From NCBI GenBank assembly GCA_017871115.1, contig JAFCIZ010000001.1, positions 5,471,001-5,535,000 on the forward strand: a stretch of 64,000 nucleotides of DNA. The letters are read 5' to 3'. Source of the DNA: Cunninghamella blakesleeana (lineage: Eukaryota > Mucoromycota > Mucoromycetes > Mucorales > Cunninghamellaceae). A program made the translations under genes and the position numbers. Shown here piece by piece: positions 49,680 to 62,776 of the stretch. Numbering within the stretch: position 1 is the first letter of the stretch; every line of letters begins with the position of its first letter. The notes below the pieces were generated by a model. It saw only the letters and a program-made list of their open reading frames with translations. It had not been told where the DNA came from and made no database searches.

Positions 49680-51645
49680 ATGAAGGATACGACATCGAAG
49701 GAGAAAAGACAAGAATATGTAGAAAATAATAATCCAATCAATCCAGCCCAACTCATCATAACCGCTACTGAAGCTATGCGCTCATCACCACAACCATCTC
49801 CTCCTCGTTTATCACCAAAATTATTAGGCTATGAAGTTAGCCCTCAGCATCCTTCTTCTCAAGCTTTTTTAAAACAACAACAGCAAGGTTTAGAGAGAAA
49901 ACGAAGTAACCTTAATATAAGTAATAATGTTCTTTCTGATTCATCTTCTACTTCACAACACATTCCTTTAGTCGGTATTAATAATATTTCCTCAAAACAT
50001 TCGTACAATTCCAAAAAAGGTACATATGATTATTGGCACAACAATAAGAACACAAATCTAAATCTATAACTATATTGATGATGTATAATACTAATATATT
50101 GTTATTATTATTATTTAAAAATATATAAATTATATGTAGCCGATCTTCTTAGTCAACTACCATATGAATTAATAAGTGTGATATTTATGTATTTGGATAC
50201 TAAAGATATGCTTCAATTGGGTTTAGTGAATCAGCACTGGAAATATTTAACTAATATTAGTGAAGACTGGTACCGACGTATGCAATTACACGGATGGGCT
50301 ATTCGACTACCTGATCATTGGAAACAGTATATCACATCAAAAAATCAAATCGATTGGCGGTATTGGTATATGCAACGGTATCAGTTATCAAAAAGATGGC
50401 ATTTTGGGCAAGTGACAGCAAATTATTTATTAGGGCATGAAGATAGTGTTTATTGTGTTCAATTTGATGATCGGAAGGTGATTTCGGGGAGTCGGGACCG
50501 TACCATTCGGATATGGGATATAGAATCATTTCAATGTATACGTACTTTGGTGGGCCATGAAGGAAGTGTGTTATGTTTACAATATAATGAAAAATATTTG
50601 GTATCTGGTTCTTCGGATTTTACTGTGATTGTTTGGTCAATGCAAACTTTACAACAATTAATGAAAATAAGGGTAAAGATTAATATATACATATATATAT
50701 ATATATATAAGAAAGGAAAAAGGAAAAGGGGAAATTAGAAAAAAAAATATTCAAATAAGATTTATATGTATACATTAAATAAATAATTGATGATTTATAT
50801 ACTTTAATGCATTTTATTTTATTTTCTCTTTTCGTTAGGGCCATACAGCAAAGATATCAGATGTTTGTTTTAATGATAAATATATTGTCAGTGCCTCTAA
50901 AGATACAACTATTCGCATTTCATCGCTAAGAACAGGTAGACTCATTCATCTTATTCAAGCCCATACAGCAGCAGTGAACTCTATAAAACTATATAAATCA
51001 ACTATTGTATCGGCTTCTAGAGATAATATTATCAAGTTTTGGGACATACGTACTGGATTATGTGTTCGTCAATTTGCTGGCCATGATGATGGATTTTCTT
51101 GTATACAGTATGATGGCCGTTATCTCGTCAGTGGTTCTAATGATCAAACTATTAAAGTCTGGAATGCTTCGGTAAAAAATACTAAAAAACAACTTTTTTA
51201 TTATCGCTAACTGCTGATCATTCTATTTTTTACTTTTACTAATTATATATATTTTTTACTTTAAACTACTTGATAATTTAAAACTCTAATAGACTGGTGA
51301 ATGTTTAATGACTCTAGAAGGTCAGTTTAATATATGTATTTTCTATCAAAAGCCTGATTAACTCAATGTATATATATATTCCTTTTTTTATATATAGGGC
51401 ATACTGGTTTAGTACGAGCATTATCTTTTTCAAATGGACGGATTGTAAGTGCTGGATATGACCAGAGTATTAGGGTATGGGATATGGCATCACGAACGTG
51501 TTTATTAAATTTCCAAAGTGGGCACTCAAGTTGGGTATTTGATGTAAAATTTGACGAGAAAAGAATCATCAGCGCTGGCCATGATAGAAGAATATTAGTT
51601 ATGGACTTCACTCGTGGTTTAGATACTCGGTTTATTTGTCGATAA
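49680..51645 (+). CDS. F-box/WD40 repeat protein (SCF substrate receptor)
   Basis: Exons 49680-50019, 50140-50672, 50839-51171, 51293-51320 and 51398-51645 give 493 residues. After about 113 disordered residues comes an F-box (LLSQLPYELISVIFMYLDTKD, LGLVNQHWKYL), which docks on Skp1. Seven WD40 blades follow, each opened by an H-containing motif: GHEDSVYCVQF, GHEGSVLCLQY, GHTAKISDVCF, AHTAAVNSIKL, GHDDGFSCIQY, GHTGLVRALSF and GHSSWVFDVKF. The propeller would bind phosphorylated substrates, as in Cdc4, Met30 or FBXW7, but nothing here says which orthologue it is. Exon 4 is a 28-base microexon. Confidence 0.9.
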
Positions 51646-52119
51646 TTATTCTTTATTTTACTATTATTATTATTTATCTATATTATATTCATATTACTAT
51701 TATTCATATTGTTATTATTCATATTATTATTCATATTTTTATTATATTTATTATTATTATTACCACTCTATATATATATATATATATATATACTTATTGT
51801 TTTTATATTTTATTTTATTGTATTTATTATTTTTATATTTATCTTTTATATATTCATTATATAGTTATATACTTTTTACCTTTATTATCTTTATTATTAT
51901 TATTATTACAAGAAATATACTGTTTTCTTCATTATATTATTACTACTAAAATATAAATAATAATAAACATTATTTTTATTAATATAAATAATGAATATAA
52001 TTATAATACCCATTTTATATATATATATAAAGAATACGCGTATTTATGCTTACATCAATTTCACGTGATTTTTTGATACTTGTTCAATTGATTGAATACC
52101 AATCAATATATTAATGATA

Positions 52120-52157
<38 letters not shown>

Positions 52158-53291
52158 TTTGTAAAATTAAATCAATAACAGTCCAATTTAAACAATAGTT
52201 CATTTTTAGCTCTCATAATAAATTGGATATATCTTTTTATTAGTATATCTGATGAAGATTCTTGTCGGCTTGTATAAGTCGATTATTTTATATCAAATTG
52301 CTGTTGTTTTTTGATGGTAGGTAGTAATAGAAAAAAAAAAAAAAAAAGAGCCAGGGAATAAGAAAACAACTTATAATTTTTTTTAAGCATGCAAAGCTGC
52401 TTTATTGTATATGGATTCATAATTCTAGGTGATAAATAATAGAAAAAATAGCCTTTTATATTCCTCTTTTTGAAAACTTGATTACTTTCAATTATTAATA
52501 CTCCCTTCATCCTTTTTTTTTTTAAAAAAAAAATAATTGTAAAAATTTTTGATGGCTAATAGTAGAAATGTGTAATTTTTATACTCATTAAGTAAAAAAC
52601 AGTGTTTCAAAAAAGGAAAGTAAAAAAATTGTTATTCATTCAAAAATAGTATATCTTTTTTTTATTATAAATGAGCTTCATAAATAAAAAGAACAAGCTA
52701 AAAAAAATCATTCGTACATAAACATGAATGATTTCCTTATTTTGCATTAATGTTTCTAGTATATTTAAATATATACATATATCTACCTATTCTTTTTACG
52801 TAAAAAAGAAAAATATAATACATCAAAATGTATTTTTTTATTGCGTCATAATATTACTTAATCCTCTAAATAGATAAATAAAATTATAGAAAATAATAAT
52901 AAAAATAAAAAATACTAAATTTAAATATACAGTATAGATTATAGCTAAATTAAGAAATGTACATAAAAACAGAAAAAGGAAAAATAAAGAATAGCAAATA
53001 AAAATAAAAAAAGGTTAAGTGGTAAAAATTAAAAATCAGATAGTATATAATTAATAAATGAATGAGGGTATTTTTGATTATAAATATAAAAATAAAAAGA
53101 ATTCCATATTAAAACGAGTGATGGGTATTAATAAATATAGTATAAATGTATATATAAGCTTAGATGTGTGTATATGTATATAGATATAGTTGTGTGTATA
53201 TATTATGTTTAACTTGGTGATTAAAAACGAGAGAGAGTATATATATATATATATTTTGTAAGTGCGTAGCATAGCTGTCAAATCAGCTATT
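51646..53291. other. Convergent gene-poor spacer
   Basis: 1646 bases between two convergent genes. It is full of ATT and TA microsatellites (51655-51790; 52118-52155) and has a T11A10 block at 52513-52533. Open frames here are composed of I/Y/F/L codons from simple repeats and are not genes. Confidence 0.6.
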
Positions 53292-55771
53292 TTAGTAAGT
53301 TGCCGTAGAAGAAGTGGTACAAATACTTGAATCTCTTTCAGGATCTCCGTTACCTAATACACGTAATAAATTGTAATTATAAAAAATAAAATTCGGATTA
53401 ATAAATGAATATGGTAAATGTCAATTATTATTGTTATTATTGTTATTGTTTAAAATAATGTGTATGACATATAGAAATAAACTTACGGAACGCGTTTGCC
53501 TTCTTTTCCCATTCATCCGCTTTAGTTTGATCTGATATCAAACCGCCCAAACCTTCACGATGATAAGTACTTAATCTATCCATAGCTTCTACAAGATTCA
53601 TATCAGCAGCATATGACCAAAATCGATAAGCTTGAACCATATTCTGTTTTGTTCCAATTCCTTTTTCATAACATTTAGCCACTTCAATAAAAGAGTCTGT
53701 ATAGCCATTTTCTGCTGCATTTAGTAATAGTTCAAACCCATGCTCAACATCTTTCAAGATGGGACCCCATCCATTTAAATAATAAAAGGCTACCATCATC
53801 TGAGCTTCATATAAAGGCACAATCATGTTTTGATCAGATTGAGGATGAGGATAACGATATTCAGTTTCGTTTATTTTTGGGCTTGCTTTTTTAAACCAGT
53901 CAAAGGCTAATTGGTGATATTCATTTGCTTGTTGGGAATCACTTACTTCTTGATCAGCCAATGTATACCAAACTTTACCAATTGCAAGTTCGACCATATG
54001 TTCTTTTTGACGAGAATAAGCTAATTCATAATAATACAAAGCCTTATTAAGATCCTTTGGATTAAATGCTGCATCATAACCTTCTTGATAATAAGTTCCA
54101 ACCATCATAGTAGCTGTAAAATGGCCTTGATTCGATGCTGCCATAAAATAATCAAAAGCTTTATGATAGTTTTGTTCAATAATCATATCATCATTATGTT
54201 GTTGTTTTTGTTGCTGATGACGATGGCCTGTTTCTCCATGATGGTAAAAAATACCCAATTGATAAGATGCTTCAGGAACCCTTAACTTGGATGCTTCTTT
54301 AAATTTCTCTAATGCTTCATTGTATTCTTTCATAGACCATAAAAGATGACCTAAATCTAACAATGCGCGTGTATGACCGTCGTTAATTGCTTTTTGTAAA
54401 TGAACCCTTGCTGCTGATTTATCTTTCTTCATTCCACCTAAGCCACGAGCATGATAAACACCAACCATATATTTAGCTTCCAAGTGGCCTTTAGATGCGG
54501 CAGTATCAAAGCATTCAAACGCTTTTTGTTGAAGCTCAATTGTTTGATCATGATTAATGTTATTATTATTATTTTCATATTGTTGATAAAGAAGTGCACC
54601 TAGTCGATAAGTTGCTTCTACATCTTGGCATGTTTGCTTTGCTAAATCATAGTAAATCATGGCTTGTCTATCATTTTTAGCAGTGCCTTCTCCTTCTTCA
54701 TAACATCGACCGATCAATAAATAAGCCAACCCCAAAGCGTTACGATCACCGATATCTTTTTGATCATTATAATTATATGTTTTCGCTACATTTAAGAGTT
54801 GAAGAAAAGCCAAATTGGGATTAATTGCCAAACCACCAACACCTTTTAATTGATAAAATGCTAACCAAACTTGAGAGATTAAACTTTCGGATAGCATCTT
54901 GAACCAATTGACTGCTAGAGTATATTCTTTCATTTCATGGTAAACAATAGCTGCGTAGACTGCTGCTTTTGGGTGACCTTTTTGAGCTGCTTCACGATAT
55001 AGACGAAGCGATGCCAATGGATTTTCTTTTTTATAAGCTGTACCAAGACCATATTGTTTAACAATAGCAATTCGTACCATTGCTTCGGGGTCACCTAATT
55101 CTCGAGCCCGTTCTAAAAGATCATACGTGTCATGTCCTTCCCAAGCTATATCACCTTGATGATCTTGTTCTAATAGTAAAGCTAATTCGAGCATACATCC
55201 AGGATGACCGGTAGATACACCTTGATCGAATCGTTTACGAGCTTCATCACCATTTTCAGTCTTTAAATATAATAATCCAAGTATATAACATGCTTCTCCA
55301 TAACCTTCGTCGGCTGCATTGATTAGCCATCTGATACCTTCTTTTTCATTTTTAGTAGTACCATAACCATGTAGTAACAAATAACCTAAAATAATATAAA
55401 GAATAATATTGATATAAGAATAAAAATTAAAAAAATTAAAAAAAAAAAACGCTATTTAAAATTAAGATATAATAATATTTATCATTATATATATGTTTAC
55501 CTAAATAATAGCGTATTTCACGAGCTTGACGTCTTGTTTCTGGAGAATAATGGTTCATAAGATCAAGTTTAGGTTCCAATAATTTAAAATATTTAAAGGA
55601 TTCTTCATAAAGTTGTTGACTAACACACAATTTGGCAAGGCGAAAATAAGCATTTTGTTGGGGCCAATGGACATCATCGTTATTATTAGTAATTTTAATC
55701 GCTTTTTCATAATGTAATTTAGCTTTAGTTAGATTTTCAGTGACTCCGATGCCACATTCATAACACCACGC

Positions 55772-55805
<34 letters not shown>

Positions 55806-57994
55806 TGAAAAGAAAAATTAATGAGTTTAGTATTATTAATAATGTCATATTTTTTCTCTTTATATATAAATTATTATAGTGATTATTTTTTAAAATAGAT
55901 TACCGTAAAGGAATAAAGGTTCTATGGCATTCTCATTTAAATTCTCATCGGCCATATCCACTAGCCATTGGAATACCGACTTTGATTCTAATTGTAAGTC
56001 TAGTTTTATATCGCGATGTATATCAGATTGTACTCCGGAAGTTAATGGAACAATAATACGGCAGAAACTTAATCTTGCGTACCAACCTACTTTTGATCGT
56101 AAAGGATAATTTTTAATAAGTTCTTTATATTTAACTAAAGCAAGGTCCGTTTTTCCATGTCTTTCTAAAAATTCACCAATGAGAATACCAGCTCTAAAAA
56201 GGTATTAAAAAAAGAGTAAAAAGATTAGTCAGTGTTATATAACAAATAAAATAAAATAAAATAAAATAAAAATATTATATATAGTTCATACTTTGAGTAA
56301 TTTAATGATTCTGCTTTTTTTAAACAATTTAAAGCTTCATTTAAATCTTGCTTAACAGACCAACCATGTTCAAAATATCTAGATTTAGCGCACCAAGTTC
56401 GAGGATGGTCGACCAAAAGAGGATGATTTAAATAAGTAAAACCTTTCGTATAACGAGCATAATCGTCTAATGATGAATCTGGATGACAATTAAGTTCATA
56501 TAGAGAAGCCAATTCAAGGAAAGCATCTATATTATTTTTACTTGCAGCTAATGATAACCAATAAAGAGCCGTTTTAGAATATTGTATAAATGTAGGATTA
56601 TTTTTGTAGTTGTTGTTATTGTTATTCATTGTTTTAAGATATGTTTTATTCAACTCTTTTAAAATAAGTTGACCCAATTGGACCATAGCTCTTGTATAAC
56701 CACATTTTGCAGCAGATTCATAATATTCCTCAGCCTTTTTCAAATCTTTTGAAGTGCAAGGAGGTAATCCATTTTCATAAAACAAGCCAATACTATAAAG
56801 AGCTTCTTCATTACCATGTTGAGCAGCCATTTCATACCAATGTAAACCAGAAGCGTGATCTTGAAACGTTTTCACTATACCATTTTCGTTTTCATATTTA
56901 AACCCATTGACACACATTCTAGCCAAAGCGAGTTGACAGTCTGGATCATTATTTAAAGTAGCGCCCTTTTCAAAATAGATATATGCACGCATTAAATCAG
57001 GTTGTACCAATATAGTCATTTCTTTTTTCAGCTGACAGGGTTGATCATCGCCACTATTATTTTTCTTATCTTCGCCGATATTATCATGTATGGTAATAGG
57101 ATTCTTTTCCCTTCTTTCTTCTTCTTCATAGGTGATACCATCTTTATAACTCTTTCCTAACCAATAATATGCAGGGCCATATTGTTCCACATCGGCCAAA
57201 TAGATAAAATCTTGAAAAGCTTGCTTAGGGTCTTTTGTACAACCTTCCCAGCCATTCATTTTATATCTTGCTATCATTAATTTCGCTTTACAGTGGATCT
57301 TTTGAAGTTCGTGTTCAAGTTTAATTTGATACCAATTTTGGCCATACAATTTGAAATTTGTCTCATTTGTATTATTAGAAATTAGTATAGATTGATCAAG
57401 TACATGATTAAAATGATGATAAGCTTCCTTTGTTAATCCTTGTTGAAGTAATAAACGAGCCCAAGCATATTCTCCAGCAGGAGATCCAGCTTTTGTTGCT
57501 TTTTCATAATAATACGCTGCTTTTTTCCAATCAGGTTTCATTCCGCCAATGCCATGTTCATAAATATCACCTAGAAAGCCCATAGAAGTAATATCGTCTT
57601 GTTTTGCAGCTTGATGAAATAAATCAAAAGCTTTTTGTCTATTAATTAAACGGACAGACACATCAGGGTTACTGTCAACAAATAACATATGAGCCAAAGA
57701 CCTTTGGGCTAAAGCATATTTGCTTTTCACAGACATGTTAAAATGTTCCATTGCTTTTTGGTGGTAATGTATGTTTCCATCTTCGGTTGTCATTAATGAC
57801 GAGTCAAATCCTCTATTTACTTCTAAATATCGATACTCTCTTCCAATGATATAATGAATAACTTGGAAATTAGGCGCATCTTCATTGATTAATTCAAAAG
57901 TTTTATCAAAATAGGCAACAGCTAAAGTTACATTTTTTTCTACCAATTTTCCTTCCAGATATAAATGACCAAGTCTTAAAATAGCATCAGTTTC

Positions 57995-58029
<35 letters not shown>

Positions 58030-59509
58030 TTAAAAAAATTTTTTTTATAAATATATTGTAAAGTTTCCTTTTTATTTAGTACTATTTTATTGTCAAATTT
58101 TTTTATTTTCCCCTCTTCCTCCCCCCCACCCTTTTTTATTTTCCACCCCCATTTTTATTTATATATAAAAGGTAATAAGCCTTAACCACGTGTACTCTGA
58201 TTTTTTTTTTTTTTTCTCTTTTTGAAATGGCGCGTAATAATAATAAATAGCACACAGACAAAAAAAAGTATTCATACAATTTTTTAATATAAATAAATAA
58301 TAAATAAATAAATAATAAAAGTTTCAAAAGTCAAATTACCTTATCTGCAGCATCTTGTAATAAACTTAAAGCTAGTTGATCGCGCGACATATCCGAAGTA
58401 AAACCAGGAATAGAGTTCATAGTCAAATCATCAAGTCTGTGAGCATGATTTATCAGCAGACAGCTTAATGCAGTTTGAGCTTCTAATAAACCATGTTGCC
58501 AAGAAGATATATACCAATGAATTGCTTTTTCAAAATTATTTTCATATTTATCAGTTTTCCAGCCCATTAAGTATTCAGCCTTATTATTTTCATTTATTGC
58601 TGCCATTTCAATGTATTGCCATGCTTTTTTTTGATTTTCTTCTTCTTTGTTATGATGGTCACGGTGGTGATGTGACAATAATAGTTTTCCAACACGGTAT
58701 TGAGCTTTTGCAATTAATGGTAAATAAATTGATTTATTTTCTTTTTCATTATTATTCTTCAACATTTTATCACCCAACAGAGCAGCTTTTTCAAACCATT
58801 GAATGGATTTAATTATATCTATATGATTATTATTGAAACCACCATTATGGTAACATACTGCGACAAAATAAGCCAATTCTATATGTTGATTTTTTTCAGC
58901 GAATAATACTAAATCGTCCATTGTTTTTATATTTGCCAAGTCTTGAATCAAAGTAGTGGTAGTTGGTGTAGGCTCATTCCATTGCTGAATATTAGAAGAC
59001 GATAAAGCAGATTTTAATTTAGGTTGAAGAGAAGAAACTGAGGAAATGGAAGAAGAAGCAATAGACGACGATAAATTGGAAAATAAAGCAGTATATTGAG
59101 AGTAATTAGATGATATAGTGGATTGTACGTCATAAAAATCTGGTGAATCTTGTACAAAAAAGTCCGTCGCAGAATGTTGATCTAAATAATCATTTATGGA
59201 TAAAGAAGGTGGTTCCACAAAACGATTTAGTATGGTATTTGTTATTTGGTGCCCATCATCCATGTTCTGTTCTTTAATATTATTGTTATTATTATCGGTC
59301 GTAGTCGTAGTAACAGCTGTAGGTGGCGTTGTTGGTGCAGTTGCAGCTGGTGATGGTGGAGGTGTTTGTAGAATAGTAGGTGGTAATGATATTTTATTGT
59401 TTGGTATAGCTGGTGTTGTATGGGTAGTTTTTTTATTATTATTTGTAGTTTGTTTTATTATTTTTATATTTGGTGAACGCTGTTTGGGCTTGCTTTGTTG
59501 AGCACCCAT
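53292..59509 (-). CDS. Giant Sel1-repeat (SLR) protein
   Basis: Exons 59509-58340, 57997-56292, 56193-55904, 55770-55501, 55385-53487 and 53353-53292 join in frame to 1798 residues. The N-terminus MGAQQSKPKQ has Gly2 and Ser6 as expected for N-myristoylation; the next 200 residues are S/T/P/N-rich. From about residue 210 to the end, more than twenty Sel1-like repeats follow, for example LGDIYEHGIGGMKPDWKKAA, YYEKATKAGSPAGEYAW and IGLFYENGLPPCTSKDLKKA. Sel1 repeats form superhelical TPR-like scaffolds. Yeast Chs4/Skt5 and ERAD Hrd3 use them, but this architecture matches neither clearly; no membrane segment or CAAX box is seen. Inference: a membrane-tethered scaffold. Intron 1 is 342 bases, the longest of this gene. 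Confidence 0.82.
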
Positions 59510-61485
59510 TTTTATAAATATATATATAATCAATCAATTAATAAAAATAAGTGAATTAACAAATGTAAATTAGCAAAACCCTTTTTTTATCAAAAAAGAG
59601 TAATTCAATAACTGTTGTTCAATTTATTTATTAAAATAATAACAGTAATAAAGTTAAAAAGTTCAGCTCAATATAATTATTATAAAGAAAAAAAAGTGAG
59701 AGAGAAGAGAAAGAAAAGGAAAAGAAAAAGAAAAAAAAAGGTAGAGATTATATAGGTAGAAAAAAAAGGGTACCATTTTTTGAAATTCCGCAGTGAGTGG
59801 ATTCTTTTTTTACCTAACCCACCAGATTCAGATAGAGGTTACACATTGTTCTATGTTTTAATCCTTGACAATAGTCTTTTGGATAGAATAATGAATCATT
59901 ATTATATATAATTATAAATAACAATGTAAAGAGGAAATGATGCTATTTTGCTATTACTATTCATATTAATATATATAATAAAATGAATGACTTCATATAT
60001 CGCAGTCAATCTAAAAAAAACTGAACTTTTACGACTTGCATGATTAAATAAGGAATAATATACTGCGAGCTACGCAAAAATAAGAACTCCGGTGATTAGA
60101 ATATCACTTGTCATTGTTCATTTGATCCATTTTTTTTTAACTCTATTTAAATCTATTATTATATTTCATTTAATCTATGTTTATTTTATATTATTGTATC
60201 ACTAAATAATAATTATGATAATAAAAATAAAACAAAATATACCACGCATTGACCACTGATTGTATACTTGTTTATTATATATTTACACCTATATATGTAT
60301 ATGTATGTATGTATATATATATGTATATATTCATATTTAATAAAATGAAAATAATGAAAAGAACAACAATAATAAAAAGAATATAAATGGCTTTTATTAT
60401 ACGAATTATTCATTCTTTTTTTAATTGATAAGCAACATATATATATATCAGGTGATGGTAGTGACTTGATGGTTATTGTAATAATATATGAAACAGTGAA
60501 ACAGCTAATATGGATAATGTTTTTAAAAGGAAAAAAATGAAAAAAAAATTCGTAATCTCTAAAAATAAAATTCAAGCTTTTTTTACACATAATCAACCTT
60601 ATGACTATTGTTCTTTTTATATTGATCCCTATTTTATTCATTTTTTTTTTTTAATATACTATCCCTACATAAGAGTAGGTTATACTTGTTCATACAAATT
60701 GATTCGTGAAGTCCTTTAAAAATAAATTAATTAAAACAAAGAAAAATAATAAAAAAAAGGTACCCATTGTTCCCTTCTTTTATATAAATTAATATAATAA
60801 TATATATTAAATATTGATGCATATATATAAAACAGTAAATAATACTAACAAAACTATTACCATAGTAAAGAAAATAAGAGTTTCTATTTGCTCATACTCC
60901 TAAAATTATATACAATAATTATTACAAGTTAAAAATAAACAACTACAAAATGTATACATAGGTAATGTATACACGGTAAGTTGTCAAGAAAAAAAGAATA
61001 AAGAATAAAAACTAAAAGCTTAAAAAAAGGTACGGGATTTAAATTCGATAATTTTTTTATTATTTTAAATACCTTTTGTATCTTTTTGTTTCTCTAACGC
61101 TTTATTTTATTTTATTTCAATAATATTAACCATAAATACAAAGTATGAAACACATCCTATGTTTTTCTTTGCATAAAATAAATATGTGTTTTTATAAAAT
61201 GAATATATATTTTTTCTAGTAAATGTGTATTATATATAAAATCTTATCTATTGTTCTAGTGAAAAATAATTATTTTTTATATTATTCAGTAATCTGGCTA
61301 GCATTCCATCACTTTACAATTATACATGTACACTTTTATTTATATTTTAAAAACAATCAAGTAACAAAAAATATGAATAAAATGGAAAGACTGCTCAATA
61401 TAAAACGATGAACGCAGTAGGACTATATCATCTACACTACCAATATAAATTTATTTTAATACAACTCATTTTACTATAAAAAGAT

Positions 61486-61516
<31 letters not shown>

Positions 61517-61523
61517 GCATATA

Positions 61524-61570
<47 letters not shown>

Positions 61571-62776
61571 CTTGCAATTTTTTTTTTTTTTTAAAAAAAA
61601 TACATGTTTGATTATCAGTCACCCACGTTGAATACTTGCTATTTAAAGTGATAAACAAAAAAAAAAACATATGCTCTTATATTTGTGCAAGATTAATCAG
61701 AGTAAACTGTTTTAAATTATTATATATTATACACCTATACATATATGGTCAAATATCACTAGCGTTCTAATGTTATTATCATTATTACAATTATGATTAT
61801 ATTTAAGATTGGCTGCAAGTGTGGTATGATAACAATAGAAAAGGAAAGAAAAAAAAAATAGTATTGGCATTATATATCTCAACTTTTTTTTTAGAACGAA
61901 AACAACTTTTTCGAAAATTATTATTTTTATATCAAAAGGATCGACCATATAATTATAAAACACTAAAGGAATTCATTATCAAAAAAGGATAGGATAATAA
62001 TAATAATAGAAATGAGATGGATCAATTGACAATTATGATAAAATAAATGAGTATATTTAAAAGTAATCCCCGATTATACATGAATAGAAAATGGCTAGTG
62101 ATAATAATAGCTTTGATTATTCTCGTTATAAAAGTTTAATTATTGATACTCCTAAACAATATACAACATTATCGTTACTATAATTAAAAATAAATGACAA
62201 AATCGATTATATTTCAGTAATACCTATAAATGAATAAATTATCATTAAGGATTATCATATAAAAAAAGATTGAAGGAGGTAAATCATCTATATCATGATA
62301 ATAACATTTAGGTAACGGAGAAGAGATAAAAAGAAGTGGCTAGCTGGCTAAATAGCTCCTCCACCTTTTTTTTTTTTTTTTTTTTCATTAAAAAGGAGAA
62401 AATTCTTGTTTAAAAGGGATAAGTTTAGAAAAAAAAAAAAAAAAAAAAAAAAAAAACTTTATGGTTATAAACTAGTTTTCATTATATAACAAGCTCATTA
62501 TTCATTATTGTTTTGATAATCGCACATCAATTTATAATCCTAAAAATAAAAAATGCAGGTTGCACTTTATTAATCTATAAAAATAATAATAAGTTCATAT
62601 TTGGGTTCGTTTTTGCATATACCTGGGTTTTAATTCTTTTTTAAAAAAAAATAAAGCTATTCTTTTTTTTTTTGTTCACTTTTTCTCTTTCTTTCTTTTT
62701 TTTCATTCTCTATATTTATTATTTATATTTTACCCTATTCTTTATCAAGTTCATTTTTATTAATATATAAATTAAC
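59510..62776. other. Large gene-poor spacer
   Basis: 3.3 kb without a supported gene. It holds TA repeats (61529-61566), AAT repeats (61488-61516), a T15A8 block (61578-61600), several GGTACC words in A-rich context (59770, 60759), and at 62366-62456 a T20 run and an A28 run 43 bases apart. TTCCGCAGTGAG near 59787 lies in the promoter of the Sel1 gene. Short open frames here follow simple repeats. Confidence 0.55.
62366..62456. repeat. Paired homopolymers T20 ... A28
   Basis: A T20 run and an A28 run separated by 43 bases. A transcript or single strand could fold into a 20-bp stem. It lies about 320 bases upstream of the last gene. Confidence 0.7.

Noticed and set aside
51636..51956. Open frame of 106 codons made of I, Y, H and F
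   Set aside because: Produced by ATT/TAT repeats in the 3' spacer.
60213..60641. Minus-strand open frame of 142 codons
   Set aside because: Y/I/F/S-rich translation of AT repeats, with no domain and no plausible exons around it.
59768..61040. Recurring GGTACC/GGTAC words after A-tracts
   Set aside because: Only a few copies, with no shared flanks long enough to define a repeat family.
62331..62390. Possible tRNA or Pol III gene before a T20 run
   Set aside because: The sequence has some A-box-like letters but no cloverleaf and no B-box; the T-run is explained as simple sequence.
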